Positions 46,020 to 56,734 are shown, numbered from the stretch's first letter. The stretch is DNA of 64,000 nt from Rhizobium leguminosarum bv. viciae USDA 2370 (GCF_002008365.1 NZ_MRDL01000013.1:1-64000); one strand, 5' to 3'. A program made the numbers and translations. Notes: generated from the sequence alone by a model not told the origin.

Positions 46020-47789
46020 TCAATGCGCTGTCAGTTGCGCGACTTTCCTGACATGGCTGACGGCTGCGGCGCCGCCGGCGGTCTGTGTGAAGAGGTGGAG
46101 CGTTTCTTCTTCGTCGTCGGCAACAGGCGTCAGGGCCTGATCCATATAGGTCTTCGACTTCGCATCCCTTGAAATCAGGAATGCCGAAATCGTCAAGCCA
46201 ATGATCGTGCCGGCGAGCGAAGCATGTTTTCTGAAGGTTTCCCAGGCAAAACGCGGCCAGAAGACCAGCGGATTCTCGCGCGGCAGGTCCGGGCGCCGCT
46301 CCGACGGGGTCTTCAGGCGCAGCAGGCCGCTTTGCAGCGGATGCACGTTTTCTAGCGGCACGGTGGTCGCGAAGGAGACGAGAACCTTGACAAGCCTTGC
46401 GAGCGGTACCCCCGTCGCCACAGCGCGGCGCAGCAGCGTCTTCATATGATCAGGCGAATAATAGAGCGACCAGGCCTCGTGGTAGATGTCTTCCCATTCC
46501 TGCTTGCTCATTTTGGGATGCGCGGTGCAGACGTGCTCGACATCGTAGATATTGAGATCGGCATCCATCTCGATGCCCTTCTTCCACAGGACCTGATGGT
46601 CCTCGGAACCGGGCAGCGGCGTCAGGATGAAGAATTCGATGACGTCGAGCGGCAGCTCTTCCTGGATGATCGTGATGTCGCGGCGGATCGATTCCGGCGT
46701 ATCGGCCGGGAAGCCCAAGATATAACCGGCAAGCGTCATGATGCCCTGTGCCTTCCAGGCGAGCAGCATCTTGCGGTATTCAGTGATCTTGTTCTGGTTC
46801 TTCTTGGCGGCGGTCAGATTGTCCGGATTGACGTTTTCGAGGCCGATGAAGACGCGGGTGACGCCGGCGCGCCTGGATTTCTCGATGAAGTTAGGGATCT
46901 TGTGGCAGAGCGTGTCGACCTGGATCATCAGGCCGAGCGGAATGCCGTCCCGCTCCTTGAGCTCGATCAGCCGGTCGAAGATCGCTTCCCAATCCTTGTT
47001 GCGGGCGAAATTGTCGTCGGTGATGAAGAATTTGTGGATGCCCTGCGCCCAGTTCATTCGCACCAGTTTCTCGACGTCGTCGGCCGAACGGAAGCGTGAC
47101 TTGCGTCCCTGCACATTGATGATGGTGCAGAACGAGCACTGATAGGGACAGCCACGCCCGGCATCGAAGCTGGTGCTGAGCCCGAGCGTGCGCTGGATAT
47201 TGTCCTTCGGCAGGAAGGGAACCGGCGTGCCGCCGATGCCCGGAAGGTCGTTCATGAAATTGTAGAGCGGCTTCAGTTCGCCGGCGGCGGCGTCGCGCAG
47301 CACCATGTCGAGCCGGCCCTCGGCCTCGCCGGCAAACATCGAGATGCCCATGTCGCGGCAGGCGTCGAGCCCGACCGCCTTGCCATCCAGCATCGACAGG
47401 CAGCCGGAAACATGAAAGCCGCCGATCGAAACCGGCAGGCCGGCATCCCGGAACGGCCGGGCGATATCGAGGGCGCGCGGATACTGGTTGGTCTGGACGC
47501 CGACGAGCGCGATCATGCCGAAATTGTCGTGGCGCTTGAACTGCGCCAGCAGTCCGGCGACATCGATCCGGGTGTTGGTTTCGTCGATCACGGTGATGTC
47601 GATCGCCGTATCGTCGCCGAGCACCTTGCGCTCGGCACATTCGGCGGCGATGCCGTAAAGAGCCGCAAGCGAATTGGAGGGGATCATCGCCCGCCACCAG
47701 CGGATGACGTAGCCGTCATCGTCATAATGCGACGGCTTGATCAGGATCAGCTGAAAACGTCGCCGCGCAGCTTCTAAGACATGGGACAA
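46020..47789 (-). CDS. Radical SAM enzyme with B12-binding-like N-terminal domain
   Basis: A 589-aa enzyme. The N-terminal cobalamin-binding-like domain (about 10-170) has ALVGVQTNQYPRALDIARPF and VSIGGFHVSGC. The radical SAM core has the 4Fe-4S motif GCPYQCSFC (Cys214, Cys218, Cys221). The C-terminal part ends with a single span (LAGTIIGLTISAFLIS, about 525-545). The usual His of a B12 DxHxxG motif is not evident. The substrate is unknown. The start is TTG at 47789 with a weak ribosome site; a later ATG at residue 35 would remove part of the first domain and is less likely. Confidence 0.88.
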   Translation of the reverse strand: MSHVLEAARRRFQLILIKPSHYDDDGYVIRWWRAMIPSNSLAALYGIAAECAERKVLGDDTAIDITVIDETNTRIDVAGLLAQFKRHDNFGMIALVGVQTNQYPRALDIARPFRDAGLPVSIGGFHVSGCLSMLDGKAVGLDACRDMGISMFAGEAEGRLDMVLRDAAAGELKPLYNFMNDLPGIGGTPVPFLPKDNIQRTLGLSTSFDAGRGCPYQCSFCTIINVQGRKSRFRSADDVEKLVRMNWAQGIHKFFITDDNFARNKDWEAIFDRLIELKERDGIPLGLMIQVDTLCHKIPNFIEKSRRAGVTRVFIGLENVNPDNLTAAKKNQNKITEYRKMLLAWKAQGIMTLAGYILGFPADTPESIRRDITIIQEELPLDVIEFFILTPLPGSEDHQVLWKKGIEMDADLNIYDVEHVCTAHPKMSKQEWEDIYHEAWSLYYSPDHMKTLLRRAVATGVPLARLVKVLVSFATTVPLENVHPLQSGLLRLKTPSERRPDLPRENPLVFWPRFAWETFRKHASLAGTIIGLTISAFLISRDAKSKTYMDQALTPVADDEEETLHLFTQTAGGAAAVSHVRKVAQLTAH

Positions 47790-47948
47790 GAGTATCTATC
47801 TTTCTTTAGAAGCTTTTGCCCGAAGGCAAAATGGCGTTGAAGGCATATAGCAGGCACGACACATCAATGCGATTTAGGAGGTCAAACTAAGGCGTAAAAA
47901 ACGGCACGGCGCGCAAACGCTCCGTGAAGTGTATCATTCCTCAATATA

Positions 47949-48752
47949 CTACCCGATATCGAGCAGCAATGCGCGATGGTCGGAGACTTCGGGTGCCACG
48001 ACCACTTCGAATTTGGCAACCTTCACCTCCGGTGTCACCAGCATGTAGTCGGCAAAGCGGCCCTGCTTCAGATAGTAGGAGGTTCGCGTGTCTACAAGGC
48101 CGTATCCGGTGACGAGATCGGAAAGCCCGAGTCTGGCAAGAATCGTAAAGGTCGCGCTGTCGGGCAGCACGTTGAAATCGCCGCAGACGACGAGCCTTTC
48201 GTCGCCGGGCCAGACGCGCTCGATGAGCCTGATCAGCGCTACGGCCTGCTCGTCGCGCGCTGCGGTGTCGCCCTTGCCTGCGGGGTCGCGCAGGCCATGC
48301 ATGTGGGCGATAGTTATGGTTGAAGCATGCTCATGGCTGAAGAGGCGGATGCAATGGGCGTTTCGCGGTCGCGGATGTTCGCCCCAACCATCAGCGGAAA
48401 AACGGCCATGCACGAAGTCCAGCCCCTGGGCGATGACGGAGTGGGTTTTGCGCACGAAGGTCGCCAGCCCGAATTCGGCGACAATGACGGTATCGCCATC
48501 GAAAAGCTCGCCTTTCGAGGTGGGGCAGAAGAAGCCGTCGTGGCCGGGCAGGGCGGTGCTGATTTCGGTAAAGAGATTGAAGCGCTGCGGCAGCTCCAGC
48601 CCCACATCCCGATAGATCGACCATCCGCAGCTCGTACCCGGCGTCCGCAGCACCTCCTGCAGGCACAGCACATCGGGATCTGCTTGCCTGACATAGCCGA
48701 TCAGAGCCTCATGCAGTCTGCCGCCCCATGCGTTCAGGGAAATGATGCGCAA
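47949..48752 (-). CDS. Endonuclease/exonuclease/phosphatase (EEP) family hydrolase
   Basis: A 267-aa protein with the EEP fold. The N-terminal MRIISLNAWGG and DVLCLQEVLRTPG have the metal-binding Asn and Glu, RLVVCGDFNVLP the Asp-Asn, and VAPEVSDHRALLLDIG the Asp-His. It has no signal peptide. It could act on nucleic acid or a phosphoester; the sequence does not decide. Confidence 0.88.
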   Translation of the reverse strand: MRIISLNAWGGRLHEALIGYVRQADPDVLCLQEVLRTPGTSCGWSIYRDVGLELPQRFNLFTEISTALPGHDGFFCPTSKGELFDGDTVIVAEFGLATFVRKTHSVIAQGLDFVHGRFSADGWGEHPRPRNAHCIRLFSHEHASTITIAHMHGLRDPAGKGDTAARDEQAVALIRLIERVWPGDERLVVCGDFNVLPDSATFTILARLGLSDLVTGYGLVDTRTSYYLKQGRFADYMLVTPEVKVAKFEVVVAPEVSDHRALLLDIG

Positions 48753-48786
48753 TGTCGTTCCCGGATTTGCTGTCTACGCGACGGAC

Positions 48787-50196
48787 TTAGAGTTCCGACT
48801 TGATGTCGCCCATCCGGTTCCAGGCATCGAGCCCAGCGATCTTGTAGGCTTCGGCGAGCGTCGGGTAGTTGAAGGTGTTTTCGACGAAATATTCGACGGT
48901 CCCTTTGAGATTGAGCACCGCCTGGCCGATATGCACCAGCTCGGTGGCGCCTTCGCCGACGATATGCACGCCGAGCAGGCGGCGCGTCTTCAGCGAGAAG
49001 ATCAGCTTCAAAAGCCCGGTGTCGAGGCCCATGATATGACCGCGTGACGTCTCGCGGAAGCGGGCGATGCCGCATTCATAGGGAATGCCGCGCTCCTTCA
49101 TCTCTTCTTCGGTGAGGCCGCAGGTCGAAATCTCCGGCACGGCATAGATGCCGTAGGGGAAATATTTCGGCGGTTCCTTGGCGACCGCGCCGATCGCGAC
49201 GCGGGCGGCGATGCGGCCCTGTTCCATCGAGGTCGAGGCAAGGCTCGGAAAGCCGACGACGTCGCCGGCGGCATAGACATTGGCAACCGATGTCTGAAAG
49301 GTTTCCGGATTGACCTTGAGGCGGCCGCGGCTGTCGGCTTCGAGGCCGATGGCCTGAAGGTTCAGCGCATCGGTCGCCCCCATGCGGCCGGCGGCGAAAA
49401 GCACCATGTCGGTCGTCAGGCGCCGGCCGCTGTCGAGCGTCAGCTCGACCTTGCCATTCTCAAGCGTCTCCACCTTGTCGGCCTTCTGGCCGAGCAGCAG
49501 CTTCATGTTGCGGTCGCGCAGCTGGTAGGTAAAATCCTCGATGATTTCCTTGTCGATGAAGTCGAGCATTGTCGCCTTCGGGTCGATCACGGTGACAGCC
49601 GTGTCGAGCGCGCTGAAGATCGTCGCATATTCGATGCCGATGACGCCGGCGCCGATGACGACCATCGATCGCGGCAGGTCCTGGATGTCGAGCAGTTCGT
49701 CGCTGTCAAGCACGGTCTTGCCGTCGAAGGGTATGTAATCGGGGCGGAAAGGCTTTGTGCCGACGGCAAGCAGCACGCTGGCGCCGGTGACCTGCGTGGT
49801 CTCGCCGTCATCCTTGATCACCTGCAGCGTCGACGCATCGATGAAGCTCGCCTTGCCGCGAATATGCTGCACGCGGTTGCGGGCGAACTGGTGTTCCAGC
49901 ACCTCGACCTCGTGGTTGAGCGTAATCAGCAGGCGGCGGCGCAGGTCATCTGCACTGATCTCTTCCTTGACGCGGTAAGACCGGCCGTAGAAACCACGTT
50001 CGCGCCAGCCGGAAAGATTAAGTGCGGTCTCGCGCAGCGTTTTGGAAGGAATGGTGCCGGTATGCACGGACACGCCGCCGACACGTTTGCCCTGCTCGAT
50101 GACCAGCACTTTCTTGCCGAGTTTTGCCGCTTGGATCGCGCCGCGGCGCCCTGCGGGACCGCTGCCCACCACAACGAGATCGTACTGAAGCATCAT
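48787..50196 (-). CDS. sthA: Soluble (Si-specific) NAD(P)+ transhydrogenase
   Basis: An FAD enzyme balancing NADPH and NADH in the cytoplasm; 469 aa from ATG 50196 (after CCGGGG). The FAD site is YDLVVVGSGPAGRRGAIQAA. The family's GTIPSKTLRE motif follows GGVSVHT, where disulfide reductases have CxxxxC; here both Cys are gone, as expected for SthA-type enzymes. The NAD site is MVVIGAGVIGIEYATIFSAL. The C-terminal dimerisation domain is complete. Confidence 0.92.
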   Translation of the reverse strand: MMLQYDLVVVGSGPAGRRGAIQAAKLGKKVLVIEQGKRVGGVSVHTGTIPSKTLRETALNLSGWRERGFYGRSYRVKEEISADDLRRRLLITLNHEVEVLEHQFARNRVQHIRGKASFIDASTLQVIKDDGETTQVTGASVLLAVGTKPFRPDYIPFDGKTVLDSDELLDIQDLPRSMVVIGAGVIGIEYATIFSALDTAVTVIDPKATMLDFIDKEIIEDFTYQLRDRNMKLLLGQKADKVETLENGKVELTLDSGRRLTTDMVLFAAGRMGATDALNLQAIGLEADSRGRLKVNPETFQTSVANVYAAGDVVGFPSLASTSMEQGRIAARVAIGAVAKEPPKYFPYGIYAVPEISTCGLTEEEMKERGIPYECGIARFRETSRGHIMGLDTGLLKLIFSLKTRRLLGVHIVGEGATELVHIGQAVLNLKGTVEYFVENTFNYPTLAEAYKIAGLDAWNRMGDIKSEL

Positions 50197-50311
50197 CAAG
50201 CCCCGGATTGGAAAGGAATCATTTTGCGACGCAAAATGTCGCCCGTCCATCGTTAGCCGGTCAATGTTACAGATTGTTTTACAGCCGCCGATTCCGCCGG
50301 ACCTGTGCCTT

Positions 50312-51139
50312 TCAGATCAGCTTCAGCCCTTTCAGGCTGACATGGCCATCCCTGCCGATGATGACGTGGTCGTGGACGGTGATATCGAGCGCCTTGGCCG
50401 CATCGATGATCACCTTGGTCATGTCGATGTCGGCGCGCGACGGTGTCGGGTCGCCGGAGGGATGGTTGTGCACCAGGATCATCGCCGTTGCCGAAAGCTC
50501 GAGCGCGCGTTTCACCACCTCGCGCGGATAGACCGGCGTGTGGTCGACCGTGCCGCGACCTTGCACCTCATCGGCGATCAGCACATTGCGCTTGTCGAGG
50601 AAGAGGATGCGGAACTGTTCGCGGGTCTCGTGCGCCATGGCGGCATGGCAATATTGGATGACCGAAGACCACGAGGACATGACCTGCTTGCTCCTGAGCT
50701 CGCTCTTCAAGGTCCGGTGGGCGACAGTCGAGATCAGCTTCAGGTCGAGCGCCACGGCCTCGCCGACGCCCTTTACCTCGGTCAGCAGCGCCGCAGGCGC
50801 ACCGAAGACGCCGGAGAGCGAGCCGAACCGCTCGATCAGCGCCTTGGCGATCGGCTTGGTGTCGCGCCGCGGGATCAGGCGAAAAAGCAGCAGCTCGAGG
50901 ATTTCGTAGTCGGCAAGCGCGGTGTCGCCCAGCTCACGGAAGCGGTCACGCAACCGCTCGCGATGGCCATGATAATGTTCATGGCCGGCAAGCGAAGCGG
51001 GCAGGGCGGTCCTGGCATTTGGTGCGGACGGTTTCTGCGGTCGTCCGCCAAAGAATGAGCGTTCGTCGGCGGCAATGGGCTCTTGCGTCTCGAAAGGCAT
51101 CTCGTCGTCGGAAGATGTCGAAACGGGGCCTTTCGCCAT
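50312..51139 (-). CDS. radC: RadC family JAMM-domain protein
   Basis: 275 aa from ATG 51139. A Pro/Ser-rich N-terminus of about 45 residues precedes the UPF0758 helix-hairpin-helix region ([36 protein letters not shown]). The C-terminal JAMM metal site is [20 protein letters not shown]. The old DNA-repair label is not supported for E. coli RadC, so the role is uncertain. The start is 8 bases past the map stop, so radC is the second gene of a map-radC operon. Confidence 0.93.
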   Translation of the reverse strand: MAKGPVSTSSDDEMPFETQEPIAADERSFFGGRPQKPSAPNARTALPASLAGHEHYHGHRERLRDRFRELGDTALADYEILELLLFRLIPRRDTKPIAKALIERFGSLSGVFGAPAALLTEVKGVGEAVALDLKLISTVAHRTLKSELRSKQVMSSWSSVIQYCHAAMAHETREQFRILFLDKRNVLIADEVQGRGTVDHTPVYPREVVKRALELSATAMILVHNHPSGDPTPSRADIDMTKVIIDAAKALDITVHDHVIIGRDGHVSLKGLKLI

Positions 51140-51146
51140 CGAATCG

Positions 51147-51983
51147 TCACCCGTTGTGCGATGGCAGGCCGGGGCGGTCGAGCCCACCCGGCGACAGCGT
51201 GAAGATCTCGCAGCCATCGGAGGTGACACCGACGGTATGTTCGTACTGGGCCGACAGCGAGCGGTCGCGGGTGACCGCGGTCCAGCCGTCGGCGAGCACC
51301 TTCACATGCGGCCGGCCGAGGTTGATCATCGGCTCGATGGTGAAGATCATGCCTTCGCGCAGCTCCGGCCCCTCGTTGGCGCGGCCATAATGCAGGATAT
51401 TCGGCGAATCGTGGAACAGCCGGCCAACGCCATGGCCGCAGAAATCGCGCACCACCGAACAGCGTTCGGCTTCCGCATAAGTCTGGATCGCCTCGCCGAT
51501 CGCGCCGGTGCGGGCGCCGGGCCTGACGGCGCCAATGCCGCGCATCAGTGATTCATAGGTGACCTCGAGCAGCCGCTCGGCAGCACGCTTGACGACGCCG
51601 ACGGGATACATCCGGCTGGAATCGCCATGCCAGCCGTCGAGCACGAAGGTGACGTCGATATTGACGATATCGCCGTCACGCAGCGGCTTGTCGTTCGGAA
51701 TGCCGTGGCAGACGACGTGATTGATCGAGGTGCAGGTCGATTTGGTGTAACCGCGATAATTCAGCGTCGCCGGATAGGCGCCATGATCCATGCCGAAATC
51801 GAAGACGAACCGGTCGATTTCATCGGTCAGCAGGCCGGGCTTGACGATGTCAGCAAGCGCATCGAGGCAACGCGCGGTCAGCTGGCATGCCCTGCGCATA
51901 CCCTCGAATGCTTCAGCGTCATAAAGCCGGATGGCGCCAGTATTCTTCGGGGGCGCGGTAGAGGCTTCGATATAGTTCACCAT
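51147..51983 (-). CDS. map: Methionine aminopeptidase, type I
   Basis: Removes the initiator Met from new proteins. 278 aa. Metal ligands: Asp in [20 protein letters not shown] (two Asp), His in [13 protein letters not shown], Glu in [11 protein letters not shown], and the last Glu in [12 protein letters not shown]. The N-terminal [20 protein letters not shown] is typical. It is the first gene of the map-radC unit. Confidence 0.97.
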   Translation of the reverse strand: MVNYIEASTAPPKNTGAIRLYDAEAFEGMRRACQLTARCLDALADIVKPGLLTDEIDRFVFDFGMDHGAYPATLNYRGYTKSTCTSINHVVCHGIPNDKPLRDGDIVNIDVTFVLDGWHGDSSRMYPVGVVKRAAERLLEVTYESLMRGIGAVRPGARTGAIGEAIQTYAEAERCSVVRDFCGHGVGRLFHDSPNILHYGRANEGPELREGMIFTIEPMINLGRPHVKVLADGWTAVTRDRSLSAQYEHTVGVTSDGCEIFTLSPGGLDRPGLPSHNG

Positions 51984-52231
51984 TGCAGGGCCTTAGCGGA
52001 GATTATTAGATTTGTTCATAATGCAGCTATGCCGGGTTCGTCCATCACGATCAACCGCCAGGACGAGATTTCTAGACAGATCCGATCAGTCCAGCGTGCA
52101 GCTTTCCACATCCGTTCGACGGACAATCAACGGTCCGGCTGGAATATCCACAATCTTCCCAAAGGGATAGGATTGATTGCGTGAAGCCTCCCCGCTACTC
52201 ACCGATTGGTGACAGCGGGGAAGGGTCGGTC

Positions 52232-52891
52232 GTGTTGAATGAAGCGGTAAATCTTGAAAATTCACCCGGGGCCAACGGAGAGCCGGAACGGCGCGTGCGT
52301 GATCGCGGCGCCACCGAGCGCGCAATCCTTGCCGCCGCCAAGGGCCTGCTGGCCGAGGAAGGCTTCCAGAATTTCGGCATCAATGCGGTTGCCCGCCGCG
52401 CTGGTTGCGACAAGCAGCTGATCTATCGCTACTATGGCGGCCTCGACGGGTTGGTCGAGGCGATCGGCGCCGATCTCGGCACATGGGTGAAGGATCGAAT
52501 CCCGGAAGATGCCGGCGGCATGTTCCTGCTTACCTATGGCGACCTGATGGAGCGGCTGTCGCTTCTCCTCCTCGACGCCTTGAGAAACGATCCGCTGATG
52601 CGCCGCATCCTCGCCTGGGAGATTTCGGAAAACACCGAACAGGTGAGACGGCTGTCGGAAGCGCGTTCGAAGGCGCTCGCGCTCTGGCTCGAGCGCATGC
52701 GCGGCTCGCTGGCGCCGCCGAAGGGCGTGGATGCAACAGCGGTCAACGCCGTCATCATCGCGGCGATCCAGCACCTCGTGCTGGCCGCCGCAGCCGGCGG
52801 GCAGTGCGCCGGCCTGTCGCTGAAGACATCAAAGGACTGGGAGAAGGCGGCGACGGCGCTGAAGCGCATCGTGCGCGGCGTCTACGGCTGA
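52232..52891 (+). CDS. TetR-family transcriptional regulator
   Basis: About 219 aa from GTG 52232 (after GGGAAGGG); a longer form from GTG 52181 is possible. The helix-turn-helix is GFQNFGINAVARRAGCDKQLIYRYYGGLDGLV. The C-terminal ligand-binding half is helical (LMERLSLLLLDALRNDPLMR). The target and ligand are unknown. It is divergent from map with a 250-base gap that could hold its operator; I see no clear palindrome. Confidence 0.85.
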   Translation: MLNEAVNLENSPGANGEPERRVRDRGATERAILAAAKGLLAEEGFQNFGINAVARRAGCDKQLIYRYYGGLDGLVEAIGADLGTWVKDRIPEDAGGMFLLTYGDLMERLSLLLLDALRNDPLMRRILAWEISENTEQVRRLSEARSKALALWLERMRGSLAPPKGVDATAVNAVIIAAIQHLVLAAAAGGQCAGLSLKTSKDWEKAATALKRIVRGVYG

Positions 52892-53020
52892 GATCTACTC
52901 ATCCACAGGGGGGGCGGGCCTGCGTTAACCTTAACAAATGGTTTACATTGCGTGGGGCTGGTTAAGCCGACAGTGTGGCGGTGAGCAGAGATGTATGAGT
53001 AGAGCCCCGAGTTGACGCCC

Positions 53021-53194
53021 ATGGCAACCAAGATCGCTAAAGCCGCGTTTCTGGTGACGGTGATGATGTTTTTCGCAGTCCTGGCGCTGGATATCGCAAT
53101 TCCGACGTTGGTGCTCTGCATCATGGCATTGTCGACCTGGTTGGTCTCCCTCGATCTGCCCGTGGCGCGCAAGCATGGAGGAGAGGCCGCATGA
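53021..53194 (+). CDS. Small two-span membrane protein (57 aa)
   Basis: Starts MATKIAKAAFLVTVMMFFAV and continues with a second hydrophobic part (IAIPTLVLCIMALSTWLVSL) and a short polar end. It is probably an inner-membrane hairpin. Its stop overlaps the start of the DUF6105-like gene (ATGA), so the two are coupled. Function is unknown. Confidence 0.7.
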   Translation: MATKIAKAAFLVTVMMFFAVLALDIAIPTLVLCIMALSTWLVSLDLPVARKHGGEAA

Positions 53195-53523
53195 AGTGGT
53201 TTCTGATCTTCTGGGCCGGCCCCATCGTCTTTCTGGGCGGATGGTATTGGCTCTCCTATTACGACATGAGTTTCGGCATCTTCATGTTCACGCGGCAGGT
53301 CCATGACCTGACGTTCGAGCTTTACGGCAAGGCGCTCGGCATTCCGCCGGAGACCATCCCGCCGCTCGTTGCCCGCGCGATCGCGGTGGACAGCCTCGTG
53401 GTCTTCGCCATCCTTGGCCTGCGGAAGCGCAAGTCGATCATCGCCTGGTGGAAAGCGCGTCAGGCGCTGAATTCATCTCCATCAGACCTTCCCAGCAAGG
53501 AAAGCCTGTCGAGCGCGCCCTGA
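53191..53523 (+). CDS. DUF6105-like membrane protein (110 aa)
   Basis: Starts [20 protein letters not shown] with one N-terminal span. Then come a polar loop ([20 protein letters not shown]) and a second span ([15 protein letters not shown]) followed by basic residues. It overlaps the 57-aa gene by 4 bases upstream and runs into the 3' end of ruvX by 64 bases on the other strand. The DUF name is from recall. Function is unknown. Confidence 0.75.
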   Translation: MKWFLIFWAGPIVFLGGWYWLSYYDMSFGIFMFTRQVHDLTFELYGKALGIPPETIPPLVARAIAVDSLVVFAILGLRKRKSIIAWWKARQALNSSPSDLPSKESLSSAP

Positions 53524-53954
53524 AGGATGAAGCTTGCGGCGGCCGAATCGATCCGGTCGGCCCGCTTGGCGCGCGAGACGTCCATTTCGAGCAGCGTCCG
53601 TTCGGCGGCGACCGTCGAAAGCCGCTCATCCCAATAGACGAAAGGCAGCGCCGTCTTCTGCTCCATATTGCGCACGAAGGCGCGCGTTGCCTGCACGCGC
53701 GGACCTGCTGATCCATCCATGTTCATCGGCAGGCCGATGACAAAGCCTGCGACCTTTTCCGCTGCCGCGAAGTCCAATAGCGCCTGTGCATCGATGGTGA
53801 ACTTGACGCGGCGGATCACCGTGCGCGGCGTGGCGAAACGCCGCCCGAGATCGGACATCGAAAGCCCGATCGTCTTGGTGCCGAGATCGAGGCCGGCTAT
53901 TGCCTGTCGCGGGGCAAGCGTCTCGGCCATTTCCTCGATTGTCAGCACCGTCAT
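53460..53954 (-). CDS. ruvX: Holliday junction resolvase-like protein (YqgF)
   Basis: A 164-aa RNase H-fold nuclease of the RuvX/YqgF family, involved in pre-16S rRNA end processing and/or recombination. [17 protein letters not shown] has the first catalytic Asp, [20 protein letters not shown] the second conserved block, and [20 protein letters not shown] the Glu and family Thr. Its 3' end overlaps the convergent DUF6105-like gene. Confidence 0.93.
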   Translation of the reverse strand: MTVLTIEEMAETLAPRQAIAGLDLGTKTIGLSMSDLGRRFATPRTVIRRVKFTIDAQALLDFAAAEKVAGFVIGLPMNMDGSAGPRVQATRAFVRNMEQKTALPFVYWDERLSTVAAERTLLEMDVSRAKRADRIDSAAASFILQGALDRLSLLGRSDGDEFSA

Positions 53955-54026
53955 CGCCGTTTCATCCCGTCAAAACAAATTGAAGTCGCCGCCGCTTTTC
54001 TTTGCGGCCGCATAAGATATGTCCTT

Positions 54027-54072
54027 AGGGCATGACGCCGAAAAGTGTGAGCGGTTTTCGGACGACATCATG
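54027..54072. repeat. Dispersed hairpin repeat, family C
   Basis: GGGCATGACGCCGAAAAGTG, then a loop, then TTTTCGGACGACATCATG. The arms CCGAAAA/TTTTCGG and CATGa.G/C.tCATG pair. This form is widespread between genes in Rhizobium as I recall. Only one copy is in this window. Confidence 0.65.
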
Positions 54073-54133
54073 TCCTCATTCTTTGATGTGGCATCGAAAC
54101 CGGCTTTGCATCACGTAATAAAGGAGACATTTC

Positions 54134-54838
54134 ATGAAGATCACTTGGCTCGGCCATTCCGCCTTCCGCATCGAGACATCAAAGGCGAAGATCCTGCTCG
54201 ACCCATTCCTCAGCTATAACGCCTCCTTTTCCGGCCAGGATATCAAGGATGTTTCCGCAGGCATCACGCACATCCTGTTGACGCATGGCCATGGCGATCA
54301 TGTCGGCGATACCGTGGCACTCGCCAAGGAAACCGGCGCCGTCGTTCTCGCCAATGCCGATCTCGCCGCTTGGCTCGGCTCCAAGGGCGTCGACAAGATC
54401 GAGATGGGCAATACCGGCGGGACCATCGCGCTCGGCAGTTTCTCGGCGACCTTCACCAATGCACTGCACTCCTCCGCCCAGATCACTGAGGACGGCGTCT
54501 CGCATGCGCTCGGCAACGCCAATGGCCTGATGCTGCATTTCGACGACGAAGCCTCGATCCTTGCCATGGGCGATACCGACATCTTCTCCGACATGGCGCT
54601 GATCAACGAATTGCACCAGCCCGATATCGGCTTCGTGCCGGTCGGCGACCGCTTCACCATGGGCGGCGCGGTGGCTGCACTCGCTTGCCGGCGCTATTTC
54701 AACTTCAAGACCGCGATCCCCTGCCATTACGGCACCTTCCCGATCATCGATCAGACGGCCGAAAAATTCATTGCCGGCATGGAGGGATCGCAGACGGATG
54801 TGAGGGCGATCAAGCCTTCCGAGAGCCTGTCGATCTGA
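54134..54838 (+). CDS. UPF0173 metal-dependent hydrolase
   Basis: A 234-aa metallo-beta-lactamase fold hydrolase. [20 protein letters not shown] and the zinc motif [12 protein letters not shown] are followed by the later His/Asp residues ([13 protein letters not shown] and [10 protein letters not shown]). The substrate is unknown. AAGGAG lies 8 bases before the ATG. It stands alone between the family C repeat and gatC. Confidence 0.92.
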   Translation: MKITWLGHSAFRIETSKAKILLDPFLSYNASFSGQDIKDVSAGITHILLTHGHGDHVGDTVALAKETGAVVLANADLAAWLGSKGVDKIEMGNTGGTIALGSFSATFTNALHSSAQITEDGVSHALGNANGLMLHFDDEASILAMGDTDIFSDMALINELHQPDIGFVPVGDRFTMGGAVAALACRRYFNFKTAIPCHYGTFPIIDQTAEKFIAGMEGSQTDVRAIKPSESLSI

Positions 54839-54907
54839 CGAAACCCCGTTGCGTCAGGCGGACATGGCCTTTATAGCGGGTAGGAAAAATCCTATCCGGA
54901 GAATGCC

Positions 54908-55195
54908 ATGTCCGTCGATCTTGCCACCGTGAAGCGCGTCGCCCGCCTTGCCCGTATTGCCGTCTCCGAGGACGAGGCAAATCGCATGGTCGGCGAGCTC
55001 AACGGCATCCTTGGCTTCGTCGAGCAACTCTCCGAAGTTAATGTCGACGGCGTCGAGGCGATGACCTCGGTGACCCCGATGGCGATGAAGAAGCGGACCG
55101 ATGAGGTGACCGACGGCAGCAAGGCAGCCGATATCGTCGCCAATGCGCCCGTCACCGATCACAATTTTTTCCTGGTGCCGAAAGTCGTCGAATAA
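54908..55195 (+). CDS. gatC: Asp-tRNA(Asn)/Glu-tRNA(Gln) amidotransferase subunit C
   Basis: A 95-aa subunit that wraps around GatA and stabilises it. [20 protein letters not shown] and [20 protein letters not shown] are family motifs. CCGGAG precedes the ATG. gatA follows 57 bases later, while gatB is about 2 kb away. Confidence 0.96.
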   Translation: MSVDLATVKRVARLARIAVSEDEANRMVGELNGILGFVEQLSEVNVDGVEAMTSVTPMAMKKRTDEVTDGSKAADIVANAPVTDHNFFLVPKVVE

Positions 55196-55252
55196 GGCTT
55201 CGAAGCCTCTTTCCGACCCTGTTGCCATTTCCAGATCTGAAGCGAAAACACG

Positions 55253-56734
55253 ATGAGCGAACTCACCAGCCTGACCATTGCCGAAGCCCGCCAGAAGCTG
55301 CGCGCCAAGGAAATCACCGCGATCGAGCTGACCGAAGCCTATATCTCGGCGATCGATGCGGCTAATGACCGGCTGAACGCCTATATAAAGGTCACGCCGG
55401 ATCTCGCCCGCGTCATGGCGAAGAACTCCGACGAGCGCATCGCCACCGGCAAGGCAGGCGAACTCGAAGGCATTCCGCTCGGCATCAAGGATCTCTTTGC
55501 CACCGTCGGCGTTCACACCCAGGCCTGCAGCCACATTCTCGATGGTTTCGAGCCGCGTTATGAATCGACCGTCACGCAGAACCTCTGGGATGACGGCGCC
55601 GTCATGCTCGGCAAGCTCAACATGGACGAATTCGCCATGGGCTCGTCGAATGAAACATCCTATTACGGCCCGGTGATCAATCCCTGGCGCGCCGCAGGCT
55701 CCAACCAGCAACTCGTGCCCGGCGGCTCCTCCGGCGGTTCGGCCGCAGCCGTCGCCGCCCATCTTTGCGCTGGCGCCACCGCGACCGATACCGGCGGCTC
55801 GATCCGCCAGCCGGCCGCCTTCACCGGCACCGTCGGCATCAAACCGACTTATGGCCGCTGCTCGCGCTGGGGCACCGTCGCCTTCGCCTCCTCGCTCGAC
55901 CAGGCAGGCCCGATCGCCCGCGACGTGCGCGATGCCGCAATCCTTTTGAAGTCGATGGCAAGCGTCGACGCAAAGGACACGACGTCGGTCGATCTGCCGG
56001 TTCCGGATTACGAAGCAGCTCTCGGCCAATCGCTGAAGGGCATGAAAATCGGCATCCCGAACGAATACCGTGTCGAGGGCATGCCCGACGAGATCGAAAC
56101 CCTTTGGCGCCAAGGCATCGCCTGGCTGAAGGATGCCGGCGCCGAAATCGTCGATATCTCGCTGCCGCACACCAAATACGCTCTTCCGGCCTATTACATC
56201 GTCGCTCCGGCCGAGGCCTCCTCGAACCTCGCGCGTTACGACGGCGTGCGCTACGGCCTGCGCGTCGACGGCAAGGACATCGTCGACATGTATGAGAAGA
56301 CGCGGGCCGCGGGCTTCGGCAAGGAAGTCAAGCGCCGCATCATGATCGGCACCTATGTGCTGTCGGCCGGTTATTACGATGCCTATTACATCCGCGCCCA
56401 GAAGGTCCGCACGCTGATCAAGCGCGATTTCGAACTGGCCTTCGACGCCGGCGTCGACGCGATCCTGACGCCGGCAACGCCGTCGTCGGCCTTCGGCGTT
56501 GCCGATGAGAACCTCGCCGCTGATCCGGTGAAGATGTATCTGAACGACATCTTCACGGTGACGGTCAACATGGCAGGTCTTCCCGGCATCGCCGTGCCGG
56601 CCGGTCTCGATCACAAGGGCCTGCCGCTCGGCCTGCAGCTGATCGGCAAGCCCTTCGATGAGGAAACCCTCTTCAAGACCGCCCATGTCATCGAGCAGGC
56701 GGCCGGCCGGTTTACGCCGGCCAAGTGGTGGTAA
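55253..56734 (+). CDS. gatA: Amidotransferase subunit A
   Basis: A glutaminase of the amidase-signature family that supplies ammonia for transamidation of mischarged tRNAs. 493 aa. The catalytic triad is Lys79 ([12 protein letters not shown]), cis-Ser159 ([20 protein letters not shown]) and nucleophile Ser183 ([20 protein letters not shown]). With gatB it makes Gln-tRNA and possibly Asn-tRNA indirectly. Confidence 0.97.
   Translation: MSELTSLTIAEARQKLRAKEITAIELTEAYISAIDAANDRLNAYIKVTPDLARVMAKNSDERIATGKAGELEGIPLGIKDLFATVGVHTQACSHILDGFEPRYESTVTQNLWDDGAVMLGKLNMDEFAMGSSNETSYYGPVINPWRAAGSNQQLVPGGSSGGSAAAVAAHLCAGATATDTGGSIRQPAAFTGTVGIKPTYGRCSRWGTVAFASSLDQAGPIARDVRDAAILLKSMASVDAKDTTSVDLPVPDYEAALGQSLKGMKIGIPNEYRVEGMPDEIETLWRQGIAWLKDAGAEIVDISLPHTKYALPAYYIVAPAEASSNLARYDGVRYGLRVDGKDIVDMYEKTRAAGFGKEVKRRIMIGTYVLSAGYYDAYYIRAQKVRTLIKRDFELAFDAGVDAILTPATPSSAFGVADENLAADPVKMYLNDIFTVTVNMAGLPGIAVPAGLDHKGLPLGLQLIGKPFDEETLFKTAHVIEQAAGRFTPAKWW

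Noticed and set aside
50312..51229. Upstream start for radC at 51229
   Set aside because: It would overlap the map gene by about 80 bases. The ATG at 51139 lies 8 bases past the map stop and fits an operon.
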